From Anaerolineae bacterium (GTDB taxonomy: Bacteria; Chloroflexota; Anaerolineae; Anaerolineales; Villigracilaceae), in contig QEXW01000061.1 of the NCBI GenBank assembly GCA_003130845.1, positions 35,266 to 99,265 on the forward strand: a stretch of 64,000 nt of DNA, in the 5' to 3' direction. How positions within the stretch are numbered: the first letter of the stretch is position 1; the number at the start of each line of letters is the position of its first letter. Made by a program: the position numbers and the translations under genes. Positions 44,421-52,225 of this stretch are shown one piece after another. A model generated the notes under the pieces. That model was not told the DNA's origin, searched no databases, and saw only the letters and a program-made list of their open reading frames with translations.

Positions 44421-44547
44421 TGTTTTTTGGACACGGATTCATGCGGAAAACACGGAATTTTTCTAGGCTTTTTTCATAAAACACGCTTGTTGGCCGCCTT
44501 CCTTTGCGTTGGGCTGCGTCTAATATTAAAACTGTCCGGTGGTTAGC
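44421..44547. repeat. Dispersed intergenic repeat, copy 2
   Basis: Aligns with 25188-25312 (copy 1) over ~120 bp at roughly 70 percent by eye; includes GACACGGATTCATGCGGAAAA, CACGGAATTTTTCTAGG and AAAACACGCTTGTTG. It lies in a 390-bp gene-free gap. Both copies sit in convergent-type gaps after a plus-strand gene. No gene is seen in the gap. Confidence 0.7.
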
Positions 44548-44673
44548 AAAAATTTTTCTGGCGTATTCCTGGAGAGATATACTTAACTCAAGTTGCTATC
44601 CTTGGTTCTCGAATCGTTTTCAGGCGAGTTTTGTTAATCCAACGGGGATAAGACGCCCAGATTCTTACGCTTG

Positions 44674-44706
44674 TTCTTTGCGCCTCGGCAACTTTGCGTT
44701 AAAACC
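44674..44706. repeat. Second low-copy intergenic motif
   Basis: CTTTGCGCCTCGGCAACTTTGCGTTAAAAC is of the TTTGCGCC...TTTGCGTTAAAA type that recurs between genes in several environmental bacterial genomes, as I recall. Only one copy is in this window, and it shares CTTTGCG with the tandem repeats at 37403-37622, which may be chance. Confidence 0.4.
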
Positions 44707-44768
44707 TGTGCAAATTTTGCAAGGTGGCAACCAGGGCTATAGTCAAGAAACTTCCTGCCAACATTCGA

Positions 44769-47306
44769 CTATGGATTGACCACAGGAACGGCGCTTAAAT
44801 CTCCGTTTAAGACAATCGCATTCAATGGCACCCAGCAAGTTGCTGCCTCTCGTTGTTCTGGATTTTGAACAAGAAACCAAGTTTGGTCTTGCGAAACCCC
44901 TTTGAGCAAAACCGTCCTTCCGGCACGCAAATCAGCCACTCGCTCGCCTAAAGGAGTGTTCAGACAGTCCGTATCCATTCGCGCAGTCACACTGGCCACA
45001 TCGGGGAGGGGAACACAATTCCCGCTATTCGGAATAACACTGTGATTAGGATTTGCCACCAAGGCGCATAGTTGCGCCGCATTGGCCGGACGGTCGGAGG
45101 TGCGATAACCGCTGAAGGGACGCGGACCGCCATATACCTTCCAAGGACCCCGTCCTGGGGAACCCGCTTGGTCGAAAGGCACAGTATCAAAGAAAAAATG
45201 AATGTGTGTGCCAGGCAAGGATTCAGTATATTCGAACGTTTCGTACGTTACGACATACTGGTTTTGCGCGTTTAGCACAATCTCTTTGATGAGAACGAAC
45301 TTCTGTCCTGGGGGAATGACCAACGGCGGAGGGGTTGGGAACAATTCGGCTGGTTGGTCAGGGGCAATCACCGGCAGGCTACTGACCAAGTCGCTGCGAT
45401 TTCTGATGGGAAAGTGAAGCCAACACTGCTCTTGCGGACGGGTTGGTAGGTAAGAAACCAGCCATTCCGAGTCGACACTGCGTCCTGTGAGCCAAATCGT
45501 CTTGCCGGTGGTGAACACACCACGAATATCACTGTTTATATCTGGTGCAGAAAAACATTCGATATCTTGTCGCACAACGGCTTGGGCGGCTTCGGAGGAT
45601 GCAAAGAAGGTGAATTGAGCTTCACCAGTCGGTGGCGCCTCTATCAAACCAATCCGCAAGTTGGCTAGTTGGCGCTGATGTGTACCCAGTGGCAGCCACT
45701 CATACCCATCTACACTGTAAGCTGCCAAAAATACATCTCCTGTACGTTGCACGCGCAAATAAACCGCATTGCCCAAAATTTTAGTAAAGAAATTCGTTTC
45801 GCTTAGAGCATTTTTGTTTATATCGAAAAAATACAATCCTGCCCCAGCACACACAGGCGCAGGCAAACGGCATGTACTATGCCCAAAAATCAGCATGTTC
45901 TCATCATCTTGGTAAAGCACCAACCCGGCTAGATAAAATTTTTCCGAGCGCGGAAAGCGAATTGCACTGCTAAACTCGAAATCTCCTGGCGGCGCTTGGC
46001 GTAACAACATGCGGGTGGGAACTCGTTCCTGTGCGCGAAGCGTTCCTTGCTGCCATTCCCAACCTTCCCCTGGATTATCATTGAAATCATCGGTAAACAT
46101 CTTTCCAGGCGTAATTTCGAGTGCTTCGACCGGCACGGTGGAGGTGGGCAGAACGACCGGTGGCTGCTCATTCGGTGTGGACTGCGCCGGTGGGCTGGAG
46201 GGCGTTGCTGCACTTCGGGTGGCGAGCCTGCTTCGAATCAAATTGATTCCCAAGAAAAGCACGCCTATCCCCAGCAATCCAAGCATCAACATTCCTGCGC
46301 CTAGCAGCCCCCAAGGTACGCTTTTGCTGGTGGGTGCCGCGCGCAGGGATGGCTGAGAAGCCGGCCGAGGAGAACTGACCGGCGCCGAAGAGGGGGGTTG
46401 TGAAGCGGGTTTGACCGCCGATTGCTCCACCGCTGGGATATGTACATCTGTAGGTCTATGAGCGGCATAGACCGTCGAAGAGGTTTGTGGCAGGGCTTCT
46501 TCAACCGCGTGAATGAACTCTTCCGTGGTCTGAAAGCGGTCTTCAGGCCGTTTTGCCAGCGCCTTCAGTAACACCAATTCCAGCCCATCCGGTATATCTG
46601 GCACCAAGTTGCGCACCGCTGGCAAAGGGTCTTGAATATGTTTGAAGACGACCGCAATCGGCGTTTCGGCCGAATACGGAACACGACCGGTGACCATCTC
46701 ATACAAAATAATTCCCAATGAGTAGATGTCGCTGCGGCTATCGAGCGGACTGCCTGCACCTTGCTCTGGGGACATGTAGGCCGGGGTGCCTATAATCGCT
46801 CCAGAGGACGTCAGCATCGAGGTTGCCTCAGCCATGCGCGCCAATCCAAAGTCAGTCAGCAGGCAATTGCCGCGCTCATCAATCAGCACGTTGCTGGGCT
46901 TCACATCTCTATGAATCATGCCGTGCGCGTGTGCATAGCCCAAGGCATCAGCAATTTGAACAATGATGCGCCGAATTTCCGCATAACTTAGGCGGCGACT
47001 TTTTAATAAATCGGATAATGTACCGCTCTGCACGAATGGCATAACAATGTAAGTATAGCCATCGGATTCACCGTAATCGAACACCGGCAAAATATGGGGG
47101 TGCTGTAATTGTGCTACCAGGCGCGCCTCACGCCGAAAGCGGGCGATGAACTCTTCCGATTGAGCCATTTGGCGGGGCAATATCTTCAGCGCCACATAGC
47201 GTTCCATCGAAGGCTGATAAGCCTTATACACTGCCGCCATTCCCCCTTCACCTAACGGTGCAACAATTTGATACGGACCAAAATTTCTGCCGGTCAGATC
47301 CTCCAT
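44769..47306 (-). CDS. Membrane Ser/Thr protein kinase with large beta-rich ectodomain
   Basis: 845 residues. PknB-type kinase at 10-270: glycine loop LGEGGMAAVYKA, catalytic K41, HRDVKPSN (D134), DFG (D152), GTPAYMSPEQ activation segment. A Pro/Ser-rich linker, one membrane helix (331-357), then a ~480-residue exported part with a concanavalin/LamG-like beta sandwich (~400-570: FNDNPGEGWEWQQG ... GLVLYQDDENMLIFGHS) and two Cys-paired SH3-like modules (WLTGRSVDSEWLVSYLP; LLKGVSQDQTWFLVQNP). No PASTA repeats. The ectodomain could sense cell wall or carbohydrate. It is transcribed leftwards, with no neighbour on its strand for 2 kb. Confidence 0.9.
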   Translation of the reverse strand: MEDLTGRNFGPYQIVAPLGEGGMAAVYKAYQPSMERYVALKILPRQMAQSEEFIARFRREARLVAQLQHPHILPVFDYGESDGYTYIVMPFVQSGTLSDLLKSRRLSYAEIRRIIVQIADALGYAHAHGMIHRDVKPSNVLIDERGNCLLTDFGLARMAEATSMLTSSGAIIGTPAYMSPEQGAGSPLDSRSDIYSLGIILYEMVTGRVPYSAETPIAVVFKHIQDPLPAVRNLVPDIPDGLELVLLKALAKRPEDRFQTTEEFIHAVEEALPQTSSTVYAAHRPTDVHIPAVEQSAVKPASQPPSSAPVSSPRPASQPSLRAAPTSKSVPWGLLGAGMLMLGLLGIGVLFLGINLIRSRLATRSAATPSSPPAQSTPNEQPPVVLPTSTVPVEALEITPGKMFTDDFNDNPGEGWEWQQGTLRAQERVPTRMLLRQAPPGDFEFSSAIRFPRSEKFYLAGLVLYQDDENMLIFGHSTCRLPAPVCAGAGLYFFDINKNALSETNFFTKILGNAVYLRVQRTGDVFLAAYSVDGYEWLPLGTHQRQLANLRIGLIEAPPTGEAQFTFFASSEAAQAVVRQDIECFSAPDINSDIRGVFTTGKTIWLTGRSVDSEWLVSYLPTRPQEQCWLHFPIRNRSDLVSSLPVIAPDQPAELFPTPPPLVIPPGQKFVLIKEIVLNAQNQYVVTYETFEYTESLPGTHIHFFFDTVPFDQAGSPGRGPWKVYGGPRPFSGYRTSDRPANAAQLCALVANPNHSVIPNSGNCVPLPDVASVTARMDTDCLNTPLGERVADLRAGRTVLLKGVSQDQTWFLVQNPEQREAATCWVPLNAIVLNGDLSAVPVVNP

Positions 47307-47514
47307 ACCATTTCCACCTCGTCGACGAATTGAATTCTTCCCAGAGCGTGTTTTGTCTGGCCGGCTTCAGCCGATGTAGTTTATTTGCGTCGGCTGGGAG
47401 TTCCAACCAGGAAAGCACCTGGCCTACATCACCGTAAATTTGATACTCTTTATCTAGTATAGCATGTGTTCTGAAAAGTTTGCCATCTTTGTCGGATTGA
47501 TTTTAGATTTACCG

Positions 47515-47520
47515 TATAAT
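47515..47520 (+). promoter_or_regulatory. -10 box of the priA promoter, giving a probably leaderless mRNA
   Basis: TATAAT ends 6 bp before the ATG at 47527, so the normal +1 coincides with the start codon. No matching -35 at 16-18 bp (TCGGAT). Confidence 0.6.
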
Positions 47521-47526
47521 CACGGC

Positions 47527-50070
47527 ATGGTGTTTGCTCGCGTTGTTGTGAACTTACCCGTTGTCTCTGGTGAATTTGATTATGCTATCCCGCCCGACCT
47601 ACCAGTTGGGCCAGGTCAACTGGTAAGCGTACCGTTTGGAGCGCAAACGGTCCAAGGGGTGGTCTTTGATTTGTTGGACAAACCGGCGGTACCTCATCCG
47701 AAACCGATTTTGAGCGTTTTGGACCCCCAGCCGGTATTAACCGCGGTACAAATGGCGTTTGCCCGTCAACTGGCCGAAGCGACCCTCAATCCGCTTTCGG
47801 CGATGGTCGGTCTCTTTTTGCCTGCGGGGCTGAGTCAGCAGGCAGATACGCTTTACACTCTGTTGCGCACACCGTCTGAACCGAAAGGTGCAATCGAAAA
47901 GCGCCTACTCGATTTGCTGCTTGAGCGTGGTCCGCTGCGCGGACGGCAAATCGAGCGTCACTTTGGCCCAGTAGATTGGCGCAAAACAGCCGAAGCGCTT
48001 GTTCGGCGAGGCATATTGAGCAAACAAACCGTTTTGCCACCGCCTTCCGTGCGTCCCAAATATGTTCGCATGGCACAATTGGCCGTGCCGCCCGAAGTTG
48101 CCCAAGCCGAGATGGAATACCTGGGCAAAACGGAAGTAACCCGAAGCAGACGCCAGGCGGCGTTACGTTTTCTCATCCAAGAACCCCAAGCAGTCGCCCT
48201 TAGTTGGGTGTATGCCCAAGCGGGATGTACGCTAGCCGATTTACAGGAACTCGAAGAACGCGGTCTCATTCGCCTGTTTGAGAGCGAAATCTGGCGCGAT
48301 CCACTGAGTAGATTATCCCATCGCGAAGCGGGGCTTGGCAACCGCGATGTGGCTCTGACAGCCGAGCAAGAAGCCGCCCTGGCGCAAATTGTGCAATCCC
48401 TCAACCTACCCTCCTCCAATGCCGGTCTCAATTCCGTTTCAACCTTTCTGCTGCATGGCATTACAGGCTCTGGGAAGACCGAACTATATCTGCGGGCCGC
48501 GGCTGAAACCATTCGCCAGGGGCGTCAGGCCATTATTCTCGTACCAGAAATTGCCCTAACACCCCAAACGGTGCGCCGTTTTCTGGACCGCTTCCCTGGC
48601 CAAGTTGGGTTGGTGCATTCTCGTCTCTCGGATGGAGAACGCTATGATACTTGGCGGCGTGCCCGGGCCGGTCTGCTTAAGGTCGTGATTGGGCCGCGTT
48701 CGGCCTTGTTCACCCCCTTGCCTAAGATTGGCCTGATTGTCGTGGACGAATGTCATGATAGCTCCTACTATCAATCGGAGCCGCCCTTTTATTCTGCCCT
48801 GCACGCTGCACAGCTGTATGGCAAATTATGCGGCGCCACCACGCTCCTGGGGAGCGCAACACCACCGGTGGAATTGCGTTTCCATGCTGTTTCTGCTCTG
48901 TCGCCTGCACCAACACCACCGGGCAGCCTGCGCTTATTGGAACTCAAAGAACGGGTGACCGGCGCTGCAACCTCCACTCCCGCAGGCCTGCCTCCGGTCT
49001 CGATTATAGATATGCGTGATGAACTCAAAGCCGGCAACCGGGCTATCTTCAGCCGCGCATTAACCGAATCAATGGCTGAAGTGCTAGAACGTGGTGAGCA
49101 AGCTATCCTCTACCTCAACCGACGTGGCACCGCCACATACGTCTTTTGCCGTGATTGTGGATACGTCCTGAAATGTCCTCATTGTGAAACGCCACTCACC
49201 TATCACCTGACCCCTTTCTACACTTCTGCTGAACTGGTGAATAACAGCAGCCAAAAATCCACCTTGCCAGAAAACCGTCTCATTTGCCATCACTGCTCCT
49301 ATTCTCGCAAATTACCATCCCTGTGTCCGGCCTGCGCAGGCAAGAACATTCGCACCTATGGATTGGGAAGCGAAAAAGTCGAAACCGAAGTGAAAACCTT
49401 GTTTCCACAAGCGCGCGTCTTACGATGGGATTGGGAAACCACGCGTGAACGGGATGCCCATGAAATCATCCTGACCCATTTCGCCAATCACCAGGCCGAT
49501 ATTCTGGTCGGGACACAAATGCTTGCCAAAGGACTCGATTTGCCGCTCGTCACCCTGGTGGGGATTGTTCTCGCCGACGTCGGCTTGACCTTACCGGACC
49601 CCTTTGCCGGCGAGCGAGTTTTCCAACTGCTAACACAAGTTGCCGGACGAGCGGGCCGCTCTTCGCGGGGAGGAAAGGTCATTTTACAAACCTTCATGCC
49701 CGAACATCCGGTTATACAGGCAGCAGCCCAGCATGATTATGCCGCCTTTTACCAATTAGAAATTGAAACCCGCCGCCTATTGCGCTACCCACCATTTTCG
49801 CACCTGATTCGGCTGGAATATCGTCACACCGACCCGGCAAAAGCCGAAAGCGAAGCTCGCGCTTTGGCGCAACGCCTCAAAATGCATATCGAAGCCGAAC
49901 GACGCCTGCAAACCGACCTGATTGGCCCTGCGCCGTGCTTCTTCACAAAAATCAACGATATGCACCGTTGGCAGATTATCTTGCGCGGCCCCGACCCACT
50001 TTCTCTGCTACGAAATTTGCCTGGATTAAGCGATTGGCGTATAGAAGTAGAAGCGCGGAGTTTGCTATAA
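47527..50070 (+). CDS. priA: Primosomal protein N' (replication restart helicase PriA)
   Basis: 847 residues from the ATG at 47527. The 3' DNA-binding domain starts VNLPVVSGEFDYAIPPDL; helicase core with Walker A HGITGSGKTELYL, DExx box VDECHDSSYY, and LGSATPPVE; the zinc module carries CRDCGYVLKCPHC, then CHHC and CPAC, so all eight expected Cys positions are present; then YGLGSEKVETEV and LVGTQMLAKGLDLP. It reloads the replisome at collapsed forks. The in-frame ATG at 47464 is rejected because the -10 box lies between. Confidence 0.95.
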   Translation: MVFARVVVNLPVVSGEFDYAIPPDLPVGPGQLVSVPFGAQTVQGVVFDLLDKPAVPHPKPILSVLDPQPVLTAVQMAFARQLAEATLNPLSAMVGLFLPAGLSQQADTLYTLLRTPSEPKGAIEKRLLDLLLERGPLRGRQIERHFGPVDWRKTAEALVRRGILSKQTVLPPPSVRPKYVRMAQLAVPPEVAQAEMEYLGKTEVTRSRRQAALRFLIQEPQAVALSWVYAQAGCTLADLQELEERGLIRLFESEIWRDPLSRLSHREAGLGNRDVALTAEQEAALAQIVQSLNLPSSNAGLNSVSTFLLHGITGSGKTELYLRAAAETIRQGRQAIILVPEIALTPQTVRRFLDRFPGQVGLVHSRLSDGERYDTWRRARAGLLKVVIGPRSALFTPLPKIGLIVVDECHDSSYYQSEPPFYSALHAAQLYGKLCGATTLLGSATPPVELRFHAVSALSPAPTPPGSLRLLELKERVTGAATSTPAGLPPVSIIDMRDELKAGNRAIFSRALTESMAEVLERGEQAILYLNRRGTATYVFCRDCGYVLKCPHCETPLTYHLTPFYTSAELVNNSSQKSTLPENRLICHHCSYSRKLPSLCPACAGKNIRTYGLGSEKVETEVKTLFPQARVLRWDWETTRERDAHEIILTHFANHQADILVGTQMLAKGLDLPLVTLVGIVLADVGLTLPDPFAGERVFQLLTQVAGRAGRSSRGGKVILQTFMPEHPVIQAAAQHDYAAFYQLEIETRRLLRYPPFSHLIRLEYRHTDPAKAESEARALAQRLKMHIEAERRLQTDLIGPAPCFFTKINDMHRWQIILRGPDPLSLLRNLPGLSDWRIEVEARSLL

Positions 50071-50125
50071 TCAGTTCATCACCAACGTCTTTCCATTTTC
50101 CACTCTATAAGAACGGGAAAACACG

Positions 50126-51217
50126 ATGCAGAATTTACTTCCTGGATTGCCTACCAGTGTTAACCTACTTGATTCCGAAGGCGTGGCTGCCAACCGTGCC
50201 GGGCGTATCTTAGAAGTGCAGCGTCAGCGCTTGAGCAAGACCATCCCTTGGAATCAAGGCTGCAGCGCACTTGTTTTGCTGCCAATGATTATGGTATTAA
50301 TCTTTCTGGCACTGTCCCCGTTCGCCCGTGCGGTAGAGAACTGGACAACGATTGTGGTAGCACTCGGCTTAGGCCTGGCAGTTCTTTTTTTGTTGCTTGT
50401 TTTTGGCGCATCGGTCTGGAATATCGTTGATAGCTTGAGAATCGTGCAGCGCGACCTGCAAAATAACGCTATCCGCCAAACGAACGGACGAGTTTTATTT
50501 GACAAGAGCGGATATTTTTTCGATGCTGATGGGCGCCGTTTGAAATTGCCTGCACCCGGTGATACCGGCGGCTTGATGCCGGGAGTACTCTATCTCGTCT
50601 ATTATCTCGACGAAAGTGGTGTGATACTCTCTGCTGAGCAATCTTTTCCACCGAGCCCGGCGCAAATCCACACTGCGCTGACAGAGATTTTGGCGCAAGC
50701 CAACCACTTTACGCTCGAAGATTTAGCCGCCAACCGCGCTGGGGAAGTTGTACCAACTCAGCGCTTAAGACCGCTTGGTCAAATGCTCTTCGGAATTCTT
50801 TTGGGACTAAGTGTGCTAGGGGGAGCCGCCTGGTTGGCTTTGTTTCTTCCTATCCTAAACAGGAGCGAATATATCCCCTTTTTGCTCATCCCTGCCATTT
50901 TTTTGGCAATTTTCGCATTCATCAGCGTTTCTATGGTATGGAAGGGCCTGTTGGCTGTATTTGCCTCTTCTCCGGCGCAGATACAAGGCATCGCACGCAA
51001 AGAACAACGCGTGAGTGGTGGTCGTAACCGCAGCACGCGCTATTACTACCTCATAGGGGAGCATAAGTTTCAAGTGAGCCGGTTGGCTTACTTGGCTCTT
51101 TTGGAAGGCTGTTCGTATCGTGCATACTATCTGCCTGGCACGAAAACGCTGCTTTCCATTGAACCGCTCGATATAACGCCCTGCATGGCAGGGTATAATT
51201 TCCCTTCCAGAACATAA
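50126..51217 (+). CDS. Membrane protein with internal duplication, unknown function
   Basis: 363 residues, family not recognised. It looks like two similar halves: (1) VAANRAGRILEVQRQRL near residue 25, two TM helices (~48-68, 78-104), then an exposed beta region with VLYLVYYLDESG; (2) LAANRAGEVVPTQRLR near residue 200, two TM helices (~213-238, 246-270), then a similar region ending YYLPGTKTLLSIEPL. Four membrane helices in total. It starts 55 bp after priA and ends 47 bp before the phosphoribosyltransferase gene, all on the same strand. Confidence 0.65.
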   Translation: MQNLLPGLPTSVNLLDSEGVAANRAGRILEVQRQRLSKTIPWNQGCSALVLLPMIMVLIFLALSPFARAVENWTTIVVALGLGLAVLFLLLVFGASVWNIVDSLRIVQRDLQNNAIRQTNGRVLFDKSGYFFDADGRRLKLPAPGDTGGLMPGVLYLVYYLDESGVILSAEQSFPPSPAQIHTALTEILAQANHFTLEDLAANRAGEVVPTQRLRPLGQMLFGILLGLSVLGGAAWLALFLPILNRSEYIPFLLIPAIFLAIFAFISVSMVWKGLLAVFASSPAQIQGIARKEQRVSGGRNRSTRYYYLIGEHKFQVSRLAYLALLEGCSYRAYYLPGTKTLLSIEPLDITPCMAGYNFPSRT

Positions 51218-51264
51218 AATCTGGTCCTGCTTGCGTTTGATACTTTCCTCATCAGGAAACTGAC

Positions 51265-51792
51265 ATGCACCCCTCCCCTGCCCCTTCCCCTCGTCGCTTA
51301 TTCCTCTCATGGGACGACGTGGACCGTCTGATAGATAAACTTTTGCCGCAATTTCGGCGCGAGTTCGATGCGATGGTAATGATAACGCGTGGCGGAATCA
51401 TCCCCGGTGGCTTGCTGGCCGAAGCAATGGGCATCACGCACGTTCTGACCGCTGCGGTGGATTTTCCCTTCGAAGCCAGTCGAGACCAACGCCTGATGGC
51501 CTGGCCACAGTTCATTCAATTCCCTGCGGAAGATAAATTAACAGGGCGGGCAACTCTCATTGTAGATGACGTTTGGGGGTCGGGGCGCACCATCACCGCC
51601 GTCAAAAACCGTGTTTCAGCTGCCGGTGGCTTCCCAGAAACCTGTGTTTTGCATTTCAACCCCTATCGCAACCTGTTTGGCACGGCGCGCCCCGATTATT
51701 ATGCCGATGTGACCGATGCACGTGTCATCTACCCCTGGGAAATTGCGCGTGGCTCGGACCACGTCATCTTGGGCGAAGGAGATCGCTTGTGA
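51265..51792 (+). CDS. Phosphoribosyltransferase (PRTase type I fold)
   Basis: 175 residues. The PRPP-binding loop LIVDDVWGSGRTITAV (~96-111) with the paired Asp is diagnostic, and VMITRGGIIPGGLLAEAMGI matches the early beta-alpha of hypoxanthine/xanthine-type PRTases. The C-terminal ~50 residues end YPWEIARG, as in the xanthine-guanine group; the substrate base cannot be assigned with certainty. It ends 30 bp before the trp promoter. Confidence 0.85.
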   Translation: MHPSPAPSPRRLFLSWDDVDRLIDKLLPQFRREFDAMVMITRGGIIPGGLLAEAMGITHVLTAAVDFPFEASRDQRLMAWPQFIQFPAEDKLTGRATLIVDDVWGSGRTITAVKNRVSAAGGFPETCVLHFNPYRNLFGTARPDYYADVTDARVIYPWEIARGSDHVILGEGDRL

Positions 51793-51821
51793 TGTAACCA
51801 ATCTGCACAGCGATTTTTGTC

Positions 51822-51849
51822 TTGACAAATCTTCTGCTGTGCATATAAT
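51822..51849 (+). promoter_or_regulatory. Consensus promoter of the trp operon
   Basis: TTGACA (51822-51827), 16 bp, TATAAT (51844-51849): both hexamers are perfect. Start of transcription is expected near 51856, giving a ~365-nt T-box leader. Confidence 0.9.
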
Positions 51850-52104
51850 CACGCCAAATTGATAATCAAAAACGAAGACATGGACGAGTACGTTCCAAGG
51901 CGGTTTTCAGAGAGCCGGTAGCTGGTGCGAATCCGGTAAATGCGCAGGAGCCGAATGGACCATCGAGTTGAGCGGGCAAAACGGGCAAGAAATTGGAAGT
52001 TGCTTCCCCCCCCCTAGTAGCCCAATCCGGGAACTCCCGTTACAGAGCAAGGACATAAGCACACCTGGCTGTGCCGTGTCCGCAAAGAGTGACGCTGGCC
52101 TACT

Positions 52105-52137
52105 ACTCCCTGTTGCATCACAACAGGGAGTTTTCTT
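52105..52137 (+). terminator. Terminator-like hairpin in the trp leader (stem III position)
   Basis: Perfect 11-bp stem ACTCCCTGTTG / CAACAGGGAGT with 5-nt loop and TTTTCTT. It lies 18 bp before the T-box motif. It may simply be stem III, or a first, tRNA-independent terminator. Confidence 0.5.
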
Positions 52138-52170
52138 AAAGCCAAGCGTAACTTGGGTGGCACCACGGGA

Positions 52171-52210
52171 GTCCCCTCTCGTCCCAATGGACGGAGGGGA
52201 CATTTTGTTT
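52171..52210 (+). terminator. T-box-controlled terminator of the trp leader
   Basis: GTCCCCTC (52171-52178) pairs with GAGGGGAC (52194-52201), continued inside by CGTCC / GGACG, and is followed by ATTTTGTTT. Its 5' side follows directly on the T-box and its formation would be prevented by the antiterminator. Confidence 0.85.
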
Positions 52211-52225
52211 CCAGAAAGGATGCCT

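Larger units (their letters stand above)
51856..52219 (+). promoter_or_regulatory. Tryptophan-specific T-box riboswitch leader of trpEGDCFBA
   Basis: Recognisable parts in order: stem I start (GACGAGTA), the AGAGAGCCGG element, GGTGCGAATCCGG, CAGGAGCCGAATGGACC with TGG (51956-51958), the Trp codon, as specifier followed by A, stem III-like hairpin, the T-box GGGTGGCACCACG (52155-52167), and the terminator GTCCCCTC / GAGGGGAC. Uncharged tRNA-Trp would pair with TGG and the T-box bulge and allow read-through into trpE. This is the standard way Firmicutes-type trp operons are controlled, and it fits the genes perfectly. Confidence 0.93.

Noticed and set aside
47464..47526. Longer N-terminus for priA
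   Set aside because: The TATAAT box lies between this ATG and 47527, so the longer form would start before the promoter.
51968..52225. Longer N-terminus for trpE
   Set aside because: The extra codons lie in the T-box leader, which must be untranslated, and overlap its terminator.
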